Source: an uncultured bacterium
GTDB taxonomy: Bacteria > Verrucomicrobiota > Kiritimatiellia > RFP12 > UBA1067
Direction of reading: 5' to 3'
NCBI GenBank assembly: GCA_902802945.1
Contig: CADCOC010000054.1
Span: 1 to 33,926 of the forward strand
DNA length: 33,926 nucleotides
Shown: piece by piece, positions 17,088 through 24,721 of the stretch
Layout of the letters: the number at the start of each line of letters is the position of its first letter
How positions within the stretch are numbered: position 1 is the stretch's first letter
Translations under genes and position numbers: made by a program
The notes under the pieces: model-generated
The model's input: the letters and a program-made list of their open reading frames with translations, nothing else
Database searches by the model: none
What the model was told of the DNA's origin: nothing

Positions 17088-20000
17088 TCATCGCAGAGCG
17101 GTTCGTTCCCTTCTTTGTGTCGATTACGAGGCTGGACACCTTCGTCTTCTTGTCCTTCGCGTACTTGACGCCCGCAGCCTTCGCGAACGACCACTTCCCG
17201 CCCTTCGGGATCACCGTCTCGCCATCCGGCAGCAGTTCCTCGATCGTACCCTCCGGGAGGGCCGCGCCTGTCACGGACACATACACCTTCGCCCCCGCCT
17301 TGGTCCAGTTGCCGCCCACATTCCTCTCAGCCATCGAATAGTTGCCGTTCTTTAGCGTGAACGTGCCGTCCGCCGCCATCTCAAACGACATCTCCCCAAC
17401 CGGCGCCTTGAACGCGAGCGTCACGGGCAAGACGCGTCCCGTCGCGTCCAACTCGACTTTCACCGCCTTAGCCGAGACCTTCTTCGCCTTGCCGCTGACC
17501 AACAAGGTGGCGTACGCCGAAATCTTGACCGTCCCCTTCTTCGTGTTGATCTTGCCCGCCTTCACCTGCATGGTCCCCACCGGTGCGCCGTTCCTGCCGT
17601 ACAGCGCGCCCAGCACAGTCTGCGCCTTGGCGAACCCCGTATTGAACCTGCCGGCGATCCAGTTGCCGACAACATCGCCGCCGCCGGAGCCGCCACCACC
17701 GGAGCCGCCGCCATCGGAGCCGCCGCCGGAGCCGCCGCCGACATCCTTGTAAGTGACCTTGACTCGCGATGCGACCCGCGCAGAACACTCATCAGAGCCA
17801 CCTTGACACAGACAGCCCAGCACAAAACTCAGAAATTCCTCTTCGTCGAGGTAACCACCCGAATCCCCGCCGCTCTTGACCACATTCCCGTACCTCGAAT
17901 TATACATTGACTTCTTGCACCACGCGGGCACAGTCAAGCTCGTCAAAGCAGTGCAATCCAGGAACGCACAACTGGCAATCGACGTTACACTTGCCGGAAT
18001 CGTCAAACTAGTCAGGCCACCAAAACCACTTCCGGAGATACCAGAGCTAAAGCTCTCAATGCCTGTTACGGGTTTACCGCCAAGCGTTGATGGAATCGTC
18101 ACGGCACCAACGGGCTTGGGCGAGATTACATCGTACCATTCGTCCTCGCCATAATTGCTTATCACCGCAGTGTTGCCTTGGATCTTGAACGTCCACTTAT
18201 ACCCGTTGGCAAATTCCGTGTAGACTTTAGACGAAGATGTATCTGTACCGCCGCCATCGGAGCCGCCGCCACTGGAGCCGCCGCCATCGGTGCCGCCGCC
18301 ATCGGAGCCGCCGCCATCGGAGCCGCCGCCACTGGAGCCGCCGCCACTGGAGCCGCCGCCATCGGAGCCGCCGCCATCGGAGCCGCCGCCATCGGAGCCG
18401 CCGCCATCGGAGCCGCCGCCGTTAGCAGACCAGTGCGCATAGTACGTCACGCCGCTGTTGACTATCGTGGTCGAATAGACCTGCACGCCTCCCTCGGGAG
18501 CCGTGAACCACCCCACAAACGCATATCCCGTTCGCGTAGGCGTAGGCAGCGTTCCTACCGCATGGCCGCTCGTTACGCTGCGCGTCGTGGGCGACACGCT
18601 CCCGCCGTTGGGGTTGAACGTCACCGTACACGCCCAGTCACCAGGCACCTCCCCCCCGCTTCCAGCCCAGTGCGCGTAGAACGTCTGCGCGGCCGTCACA
18701 CGCGCGATGGACGTCATGCGCGTGCCGCCGGTCCTCGCCGTCCACCAGCCCGCGAACGTGTAGCCCGGACGCGTCGGCGTGGGAAACGCCTCCAGCGCCG
18801 AGCCGACCACGCAGTCCCAATAGTCGTTCGGCGCCACGCTTCCGCCGTTCGCGTCGAACGATATGCGCACCGTCTGGGACCCAGTCACCCACACCGCGTA
18901 GAGCGGCACGATCGCGCCGTTCTCGGTCGAGAGATTCCGCACCGCCGCGCCATCGACATACGCCACCTTCTTCGCCTCTGCCTCCGTGGGCGACAGCGCC
19001 CACCCCGCGAACGTGTAGCCGCCCCGCGCAAACGCGCACGGCCACAGGTGCTGCGTCTCGTCGACGGCGATGGTCTGGTTGTCCATGATTCCCGTGCCGC
19101 CGTTGGAGTCGAAGCGGATGGAATAGCCCACCCCCGACCACACGGCGTAGAGGTCCACGATGCGGTCTTGCACCTCCTCCAGGTTCACCACGCTGGCGTT
19201 CTCGGCGTAGCGGACCTGTCCGCTCGGCGTGGTGGCCCAACCGGTGAACGCGAAACCCGTCCGCGTGAACTTGTGCGTGGCCAGCGCCTGCCGCGCGTCA
19301 AAGACGAACTTCTGGTCCTCCATCCTCCCCGTGCCGCCGTTCGCGTGGAACCGCACGTAGTACGTGATCGGCTGCCAGTGCGCGAACAGCTCCATGTCCG
19401 CCGCAGGAACCTGGGTTGCCTCCGTCATGCGGACGCCGCCAGCGGACTCCGTCCACCATCCCTGGAACGTGTAGCCGCGCCGCGTCGGAACGGGGAACTG
19501 CCCGAACGTCTGCCCAGGCACGTAGTCTTGCATACCCGGCGTGACCACCGTACCGCCGTTCGAGTTGAACTTGACAGTCATAGAGGTGCCCAGCGAACGC
19601 CAGTGGGCGTATAGCGTATGCGTCCGAGTGGCCGTCACGAGCGTCGTGTACCGCACCTCCGCGCCGCCGGTCTGCTCCGTCCACCAGCCCTCGAACGCCC
19701 AGCCCGGACGCACCGGCTCCGTGGACGGCAGGGCGTACGTAGTGTCCGTGATCTGCTGCTCGCTCCACGTAGAACCGCCCGACGAGTCGAACCGCCCACC
19801 ATTAGCGTCGAAGGTGACGTCGAAGCGGTTGGGGGTCCAGTAGGTGATTGGATAGTCGTTCCATTTCTGCGGAAGCACGCGCGATCCGGGCCGTCCGTCC
19901 CACCCGCGCGAATCCTGAAGCACGTATGTGGTCATGTTCCCGGAGACGCCTTTGTAGGCGTCTGCATGGTAGGCCGGGGCGTTGGCGCACAGGTAGTAGA

Positions 20001-22023
20001 GCGCGTTCTCTCCAGTGGTACCGCCGAAGAACATCTCGCCGAGGTAGTTCACCTTTTCCGGCACGACCATCGTCTCAAGGCTCGAGCATCCGCTGAACGT
20101 GCGGTCGGGAATCTTCGTCAGGTTCCGCGAAAGCGTCATGTTCCAGAGGGCGGAGCAGCCTTCGAACACGCTTGTGCCCATCTCGGTCACGCTGTTCGGC
20201 ACCACGAACGCCGTAAGCGACGTGCAGCCCTGGAACGCCATCGCGCCGATGTTCGTCACCGTGTTAGGGACCATGGACATGTCCGTCTGCGTGGCGCCGC
20301 CCCTGAGCTTCACGCACCCTTTGAACATTTCGGCCATCACGGTCTTCTCGCCCTCGGCGACCTCGGCCGTCTCGATTTTCGCGTAGGATTGCGGGAAAAG
20401 CTCCTTCATGGTCTTGACATGCGTAGGAACCGTCACGCCGCGGATCGCACCGCAGCCGGAGAAGGCGTTGTCGCCGACGTCCGTCACCGTGTACGGCAAG
20501 CGCACCGACTGCATCTGCCAGCAGTTCGTGAATGCGCTTTCGCCGATGGACCTCACGCCGTCGGCGAACGTCGCCTTGAGCAGGGACGAGCAGTCCCTGA
20601 ACGCCTCGGCCCCAACATAGCGCAGACCCGACATGAACTGGAACTCCTGAATCCACGTGCATCCCTCGAACGCCCCCTTCGCGATGCACCTGAGCGACTC
20701 CGGCATATTCACCTTCTCAAGATCATACATCTCGGCGAACGCGCCGCGCCCGATGCCGACGACGCCATTCGGGATCGTCACCACCGACGCATTGCGGTTT
20801 TGGTAGTCCAGTATCCAGTTGTTGTAGATCAAGAAACCGTTCACGTCATACTTACCTTCCACCGCAGCTCTTATTTTGGGCGGCAGGTCGTCGATCCCGA
20901 ACTCCAGGAGCGTCGAAGGCCATGTCACGAATTCCACGTTGCCGCACCCGTCGAAAAATCCCACAGGCAGTTCCGTGATCCCCTCTTCCAATATCATCGT
21001 TGTCATGTGCGCGTAATCGCTCGGATACAGCTGCCTCATTGTCTTCCCGCCCATCTTGGAAGCGGAAATCGTATCTCCCCACCGCGCCCATTGCGCCGTA
21101 TACGTCACATTATTCGCCGGAACCGTCGCCGCCACGGCAGGCGACCAGCCCGTGAAGTTAAACCATTCCCTCGTCACCGTCGGCGCAGCAATCGCCGAAC
21201 CAAAATTCTGCGTATTCACGATCCTTGGTAGGGCGCGATCACCGAGCGCGCCGCCATTCCCCTCAAACGTCACTATGTACTGGTTGATCTTCCACTGCGC
21301 CGTGTACGTCGTGTTCCCTGCGGGCATCGTCGACGGCACGGACGGCGACCAGCCCGTGAACGTGTACCCTGTGCGCGTCACCGTCGGCGCTGTCAAACTC
21401 GTCCCATAGTTCTGCGTCTTGGTAGTGCCGCCCGTCCCGCCGTTCGCATTGAACGTCACCGTGTACTGGTTGACCGTCCAATGCGCATAGTATGTCACAT
21501 TCCCGCTCACGGTCGTCGATGCGGAAATCTGCGTGCCACCACTGGAGGACGTCCACCACCCCGCGAACGTGTAGCCTGTCCGCGTAGGCGTGGGAAGCGT
21601 GCCGATGACCGAACCTTCCGCTATCGCACTAGTAGCATTCACCGTTCCCAACGAACCGCCGTTCGCATTGAACGTGATGGTATAGAATGTTTTTACCGTG
21701 AATGTCACCGTGTCTACCTTGTCAGCGACACCGTTCTTATATGTTGTATGCGTAAATGTGTGGTTTCCGAAGCTGGCGTTCTTTGCGTTCCAAGTTACAT
21801 CGCCTACGGCGGGTGCGGATGCCTCTTTAAGCGTCACGCCATCTAGGGCAACAATAACCTTTCCGCCATTGTCCCAATCTGTTGAATAAGTGATAACCTC
21901 TTCTGCTCTCGCAACACGAGTTCCCTCTATCGTGTCCAGTCGAAACGGCGCTGAATCGCCCGCATACCCGACCGTCACGGCCATCGCCGACACCATCGTT
22001 ATTATTGTTTTTATCAGTTTCAT
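16939..22023 (-). CDS. Giant secreted surface protein: InlB B-repeats, BspA-type LRRs, GGGSD linker
   Basis: A 1694-residue protein in the uninterrupted frame. Signal peptide MKLIKTIITMVSAMAVTVGYA. Three InlB/Listeria-Bacteroides repeats (~110-315; type TFNANGG...GYTFAGWW...YYAHW). A BspA-like LRR_5 block (~320-680; GAFEGCTWI, AFRDCSSL). Six more InlB repeats (~725-1195). A twelve-unit GGGSD/S linker (~1201-1260), a short LRR patch, a second Gly-Ser linker, then a beta-rich C-terminal domain. GGAGG six nt upstream fixes the start at 22023. It begins 23 nt after the DGR reverse transcriptase stop, same strand. Likely adhesion or carbohydrate binding. The last ~13 residues before the stop are out of frame owing to a 37-bp duplication. 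Confidence 0.88.
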   Translation of the reverse strand: MKLIKTIITMVSAMAVTVGYAGDSAPFRLDTIEGTRVARAEEVITYSTDWDNGGKVIVALDGVTLKEASAPAVGDVTWNAKNASFGNHTFTHTTYKNGVADKVDTVTFTVKTFYTITFNANGGSLGTVNATSAIAEGSVIGTLPTPTRTGYTFAGWWTSSSGGTQISASTTVSGNVTYYAHWTVNQYTVTFNANGGTGGTTKTQNYGTSLTAPTVTRTGYTFTGWSPSVPSTMPAGNTTYTAQWKINQYIVTFEGNGGALGDRALPRIVNTQNFGSAIAAPTVTREWFNFTGWSPAVAATVPANNVTYTAQWARWGDTISASKMGGKTMRQLYPSDYAHMTTMILEEGITELPVGFFDGCGNVEFVTWPSTLLEFGIDDLPPKIRAAVEGKYDVNGFLIYNNWILDYQNRNASVVTIPNGVVGIGRGAFAEMYDLEKVNMPESLRCIAKGAFEGCTWIQEFQFMSGLRYVGAEAFRDCSSLLKATFADGVRSIGESAFTNCWQMQSVRLPYTVTDVGDNAFSGCGAIRGVTVPTHVKTMKELFPQSYAKIETAEVAEGEKTVMAEMFKGCVKLRGGATQTDMSMVPNTVTNIGAMAFQGCTSLTAFVVPNSVTEMGTSVFEGCSALWNMTLSRNLTKIPDRTFSGCSSLETMVVPEKVNYLGEMFFGGTTGENALYYLCANAPAYHADAYKGVSGNMTTYVLQDSRGWDGRPGSRVLPQKWNDYPITYWTPNRFDVTFDANGGRFDSSGGSTWSEQQITDTTYALPSTEPVRPGWAFEGWWTEQTGGAEVRYTTLVTATRTHTLYAHWRSLGTSMTVKFNSNGGTVVTPGMQDYVPGQTFGQFPVPTRRGYTFQGWWTESAGGVRMTEATQVPAADMELFAHWQPITYYVRFHANGGTGRMEDQKFVFDARQALATHKFTRTGFAFTGWATTPSGQVRYAENASVVNLEEVQDRIVDLYAVWSGVGYSIRFDSNGGTGIMDNQTIAVDETQHLWPCAFARGGYTFAGWALSPTEAEAKKVAYVDGAAVRNLSTENGAIVPLYAVWVTGSQTVRISFDANGGSVAPNDYWDCVVGSALEAFPTPTRPGYTFAGWWTARTGGTRMTSIARVTAAQTFYAHWAGSGGEVPGDWACTVTFNPNGGSVSPTTRSVTSGHAVGTLPTPTRTGYAFVGWFTAPEGGVQVYSTTIVNSGVTYYAHWSANGGGSDGGGSDGGGSDGGGSDGGGSSGGGSSGGGSDGGGSDGGGTDGGGSSGGGSDGGGTDTSSSKVYTEFANGYKWTFKIQGNTAVISNYGEDEWYDVISPKPVGAVTIPSTLGGKPVTGIESFSSGISGSGFGGLTSLTIPASVTSIASCAFLDCTALTSLTVPAWCKKSMYNSRYGNVVKSGGDSGGYLDEEEFLSFVLGCLCQGGSDECSARVASRVKVTYKDVGGGSGGGSDGGGSGGGGSGGGDVVGNWIAGRFNTGFAKAQTVLGALYGRNGAPVGTMQVKAGKINTKKGTVKISAYATLLVSGKAKKVSAKAVKVELDATGRVLPVTLAFKAPVGEMSFEMAADGTFTLKNGNYSMAERNVGGNWTKAGAKVYVSVTGAALPEGTIEELLPDGETVIPKGGKWSFAKAAGVKYAKDKKTKVSSLVIDTKKGTNRSAMKLTYAPKTSIFKEALVHAEDGHIQGIVQGVCDSGREAEEVHGQGDRRGR
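18241..18420 (-). repeat. 15-bp minisatellite coding for (GGGSD/S/TD)x12
   Basis: Twelve 15-bp units encode five-residue steps (GGGSD, GGGSS, GGGTD). All unit changes keep the frame, so slippage would lengthen or shorten the linker. A shorter related Gly-Ser stretch is at about 17680-17740. Confidence 0.9.
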
Positions 22024-22046
22024 CTTGTACCTCCGTTCATTTTCAT

Positions 22047-23621
22047 TCAAATAGCAACACCGGTAGGAACGGCGCCCCGCGTCGTCCGCGGCGATCGCGA
22101 GGCGACCGCCCTTCCATTCCGGTCATGCGGGATGCATGACCCTACCATAAACTTCAGCATGTCTGGGTAGAACCTGAGGCAGTCGTCTGTCACCACCCCG
22201 AACTCACGTAACCGCCCTTCCCAGGCCAGCACCTTGCGCACATGCCAGCAATCGTAGTGCGAGAGAACGCCCATCATGCTGTTCACCCGTGCCTGTATCC
22301 TTCTTGGACGCTCCGACCAGTCGAGTGATTTCATTCGCCCGCGCATCCTGTGCAGCGTCCGCGTTGCTGGATAGGTGCGGTACGGCTTGATGAACGCACC
22401 AAGGAACTCCACGCCCTTGTATGCATCGACTACGCGCACCTTGCCCTCGTTCAGTTCAAGTTCAAGTTCTTCTCGCAGAAACTCTCTCACGCGCGGCACG
22501 ATACCGTAAAGTTCCTCCTTCGACGATGCCACCACAAATGCATCATCGACATAACGCCCATAATGGCGGCACTTCAGCTCGCGCTTCATAAAATCGTCGA
22601 GTACGCCGAGGTAGATGTTGCTGAAGAGCTGCGATGAAAGATTGCCGATCGGAAGTCCACACCCTTCTTTGGAGCAGAACAGCGATTTGTCCTTGGGTAG
22701 TTTCTTCCATTCGTCCCTGTCGCCCAGCACCCTACAGTTCTCCACCGGATTCAGCATGCAGATCGATTCCAAAAGATAATCAATCAGATTCCAGTCATAA
22801 TTTGTAATTTGTGATTTGTGAACAATTGTGCCAATTGCCATTTGTGAACATTTAAACTTCCCAAGCAGTTCCCTGCACCTTGCCAAAAGCCGCGCGCGGT
22901 TGATGCTCATGAAGTAGCCCCTGATATCAAGTTTTAGCACGTAGCACGGCTTTGACCAGTTCTGCGAACAGGAGCGAATGTGCTTCTTCAGCCTCTCCAC
23001 GCCGTAATGCGTCCCACGCCCCTCGATGCAGCTGTAACAGTCGGCGATGAACGTGCGCTCGAAGAGTTTGTGCGTGTAGTTGTAGAATAGATGATGTACC
23101 ACCCTGTCGCGGAACTCCGCCGCGAACACCTCGCGCATCTTCGGATCATGTATGATGAAGCACGACGACGGACGCGGTTTGTACCGCCGCTCCAGCAGCT
23201 CGTCGCGCAGCCTCACCAGTTCACTCTCCTGGTTCATCTCAAAGTGCGTCTGGTAGAACTTGGCTCTCTTGTGCCGCCGTGCGTCATGGTAGGCAACGAT
23301 CAAATCGGCCAAAAGGCCACGGTGCGGAACGCCGTCCTGCGGATCGGTGGTGAACGCTTGAAGAGGGCGAACCGACTGCCCGTTGTTGCGGTTGTTGTTG
23401 TTCGTGTTGTGGTCACTCGAATTGAAGTTGAGGTTCCACGCGTTGTTGTTGTTGTCCGAGTTCGGAACGGACGACCAGTAGTTGCCGTTCGAACCGGCAT
23501 TGTTGAGCGAAGTCCCGTTGCCGTTGCCGGCGCAGGGGACTCTTTCAGGCCGACCTTCTTCACTGATGGGCGGATGTGGCGTAAAGGAACATCCGCGCAT
23601 CTCTTTGTCATTTACCGTCAC
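22047..23621 (-). CDS. DGR reverse transcriptase, ORF containing the template repeat
   Basis: Copies TR RNA into adenine-mutated cDNA for transfer to the VR. 524 residues from a GTG at 23621 that overlaps the avd stop (GTGA) and has GGAGG seven nt upstream. Residues ~29-91 are the translated TR, rich in Asn. The RT domain runs ~95-430: FRDRVVHHLFYNY, LDIRGYF, the DGR-type GLPIGNLSSQLFSNIYL and the catalytic YVDD at 357-360. An AT-rich stretch adds ~20 residues near 257-275. The last ~35 residues come from palindromic repeats. No ATG lies between TR and RT domain, so any start after the TR would need TTG. The RT identity is firm; the N-terminus is open. Confidence 0.92.
   Translation of the reverse strand: MTVNDKEMRGCSFTPHPPISEEGRPERVPCAGNGNGTSLNNAGSNGNYWSSVPNSDNNNNAWNLNFNSSDHNTNNNNRNNGQSVRPLQAFTTDPQDGVPHRGLLADLIVAYHDARRHKRAKFYQTHFEMNQESELVRLRDELLERRYKPRPSSCFIIHDPKMREVFAAEFRDRVVHHLFYNYTHKLFERTFIADCYSCIEGRGTHYGVERLKKHIRSCSQNWSKPCYVLKLDIRGYFMSINRARLLARCRELLGKFKCSQMAIGTIVHKSQITNYDWNLIDYLLESICMLNPVENCRVLGDRDEWKKLPKDKSLFCSKEGCGLPIGNLSSQLFSNIYLGVLDDFMKRELKCRHYGRYVDDAFVVASSKEELYGIVPRVREFLREELELELNEGKVRVVDAYKGVEFLGAFIKPYRTYPATRTLHRMRGRMKSLDWSERPRRIQARVNSMMGVLSHYDCWHVRKVLAWEGRLREFGVVTDDCLRFYPDMLKFMVGSCIPHDRNGRAVASRSPRTTRGAVPTGVAI
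22090..22115. repeat. Palindromic element, copy A1, at the RT 3' end
   Basis: GGCGATCGC, GAG, GCGACCGCC, then CTTCC. A slightly decayed copy of the element at 23670 and 27511. Read on the minus strand as NGRAVASRSP at the end of the RT. Confidence 0.75.
22121..22141. repeat. Palindrome with 8-bp stem at the RT 3' end
   Basis: GGTCATGC and GCATGACC around GGGAT, directly next to copy A1 and also inside the RT frame. Confidence 0.7.
22797..22853. repeat. AT-rich heptamer-like stretch inside the RT gene
   Basis: ATTTGTA, ATTTGTG, ATTTGTG follow each other, and TGTTCACAAAT (minus strand) occurs twice within 30 nt. The base composition is strikingly AT-rich against the surrounding coding DNA, and the frame remains open. 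Confidence 0.65.
23349..23539 (-). other. DGR template repeat (TR)
   Basis: 191 bp matching the VR at 24722-24915. On the minus strand it is full of AAC codons; nearly all differences from the VR fall on these adenines. The 3' end (23357-23383 on the plus strand) is identical to the VR over 27 nt, as expected for the initiation-of-mutagenic-homology block. One mismatch follows at 23356 and then seven more identical bases. It lies between avd and the RT domain and inside the RT open reading frame. Confidence 0.95.
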
Positions 23622-24136
23622 GGAGTCACCTCCGTATTCTCGGTCAGGCCGCCTTTTGCGGCGGTAATCGGCGGTCGCGGGGCGACCGCCCTACCGTTCA
23701 TTGGGTTCACCTTGTGGCTCGCTGCGCCGGGCCGCGCCCCGACGCATTCCGGCCTTCCGTCCGCACGGAACGGCGGTTCCGCACCGTTTGAAATTGCATG
23801 TTTGTGCCATGCTGCGAGCTGCTTTCCGATGGACGTAACCTTCTCCATGAAGAACGCCGCCTTCTGCGCGCCGAGCTGATGCATGTCGGAAAGCAACCTG
23901 AAGTAGATCTGTATCTCCACCGCCTTGCGGCGCATCTCCGCGATGAGCCTCGCCTTGTCGTTCCGCGACGAATTCGCGCGGTAGATTGTCACCATCATGT
24001 CCACCAACGCCCTGCTCAAATCCTGCGCAATTGTGTAGCGCGTGTCTCGCGGCAACTCGCTTCGCATCTTGGCGAATTCAAGCATCACCGCGTAGCAGTC
24101 GCGATAGACCGGCAGGTTGGAATAGAGAGAGTTCAC
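23618..24136 (-). CDS. avd: DGR accessory variability determinant (four-helix bundle)
   Basis: Avd works with the RT, binding RNA/DNA during cDNA synthesis. The first ~115 residues fit the S23/Avd four-helix bundle: NLPVYRDCYAVMLEFAKMR, LPRDTRYTIAQDLSRALVDM, a linker with SSRNDKARLIAEMRRKAVE, and IQIYFRLLSDMHQLG. The length is 172 against ~125 usual. The extra C-terminal ~55 residues come from repeat DNA, ending GRAVAPRPPITAAKGG. It starts with GTG overlapping the previous stop (GTGA), with a G-rich Shine-Dalgarno seven nt upstream, and its own stop overlaps the RT GTG. The assignment rests on pattern and position. Confidence 0.85.
   Translation of the reverse strand: MNSLYSNLPVYRDCYAVMLEFAKMRSELPRDTRYTIAQDLSRALVDMMVTIYRANSSRNDKARLIAEMRRKAVEIQIYFRLLSDMHQLGAQKAAFFMEKVTSIGKQLAAWHKHAISNGAEPPFRADGRPECVGARPGAASHKVNPMNGRAVAPRPPITAAKGGLTENTEVTP
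23670..23695. repeat. Palindromic element, copy A2, at the avd 3' end
   Basis: GGCGGTCGC, GGG, GCGACCGCC then CTACC: 9-bp perfect stem with 3-nt loop. Read on the minus strand as NGRAVAPRPP within avd. Identical to copy A3 at 27511-27536. A further palindrome (CGGAAC/GTTCCG) lies at about 23767-23782 in the same gene. Confidence 0.85.
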
Positions 24137-24633
24137 GCCCCTACCCCCTGTCCTATCAAAAGCTTGCGCATCTCGCTCAAGAATACAACCGTCTCAACCG
24201 GCGTCTTGGTCTCAAGCGGAAATTCGCGAATCTTCCTGCAGACCGCGCTCTCCAGCTCTTTTCCGCTCAGCGGCGTCGCGCTAGCGTCCGCGCGCGACGC
24301 AGCCTCCTCAGGAACCTCCCTCGTCCATGCCTCGTACCCTTCTTCTGCGGGAACCTCATCTGGCTTCAACGTAATGTCATACCCAAAGTCCGTATTCTCG
24401 CAAACTCGTCCGTTTATCAGCTCAAGCAACTTGCTTACAGGGAACCCGAGAAAATACACGTCCTTCTGCTGTACCTTGGAGAATTTGCGTATCACCTTGT
24501 ATTTCGAGATACAGCAGTAGAACAGCCACGCACTGTGGTTGTAGGCACGCACGAACCCGCCCGAAGTGATAAGCCGTATTTTTCCCGGCTCCACCTCGGC
24601 TTCGAATTTCAAACTGTTTTCTATCGAAGCCAT
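24133..24633 (-). CDS. DGR accessory protein, MutS-domain-I-like
   Basis: A 166-residue cytosolic protein between the DGR target and avd. The stretch LITSGGFVRAYNHSAWLFY...VIRKF...VYFLGFPVSKLLELI follows the pattern of MutS domain I (G-x-F-x-x-x-Y, then a GFP-x-x-x-L turn). MutS-like accessory genes are reported from DGR surveys, so I call it MSL-type on pattern and position. The second half (~105-166) is an acidic linker and a helix (MRKLLIGQG). The ATG at 24633 is preferred; the frame is open to 24660 through a TTG. No clear Shine-Dalgarno. The stop overlaps the avd GTG start. Confidence 0.6.
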   Translation of the reverse strand: MASIENSLKFEAEVEPGKIRLITSGGFVRAYNHSAWLFYCCISKYKVIRKFSKVQQKDVYFLGFPVSKLLELINGRVCENTDFGYDITLKPDEVPAEEGYEAWTREVPEEAASRADASATPLSGKELESAVCRKIREFPLETKTPVETVVFLSEMRKLLIGQGVGA

Positions 24634-24695
24634 CTTACTAACAGCTACCAAACTACGCAACTACCAACTCAAAAGAATTAAAGAACTAAAGAATT

Positions 24696-24721
24696 GAATG
24701 CGCTCGCTTCGCTCGCTATTC
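24696..24721 (-). other. Possible stem-loop immediately after the VR
   Basis: On the minus strand, GAATAGCG...CGCATTC can pair (GAAT/ATTC and GCG/CGC with one bulged A), with a GCGAAGC mini-hairpin at the tip. It includes the target stop codon. Studied DGRs need a hairpin just past the VR for efficient homing. This one is interrupted by a bulge and internal loop. Confidence 0.4.

Noticed and set aside
18237..18425. Plus-strand Arg/His-rich and Ala-rich open frames
   Set aside because: Antisense reads of the 15-bp GGGSD array; no ribosome site and no family resemblance.
23300..23611. Threonine/arginine-rich minus-strand ORF over the TR, and its twin over the VR (24661-24972)
   Set aside because: These are other-frame reads of the TR and VR; the biologically meaningful frame is the target/RT frame.
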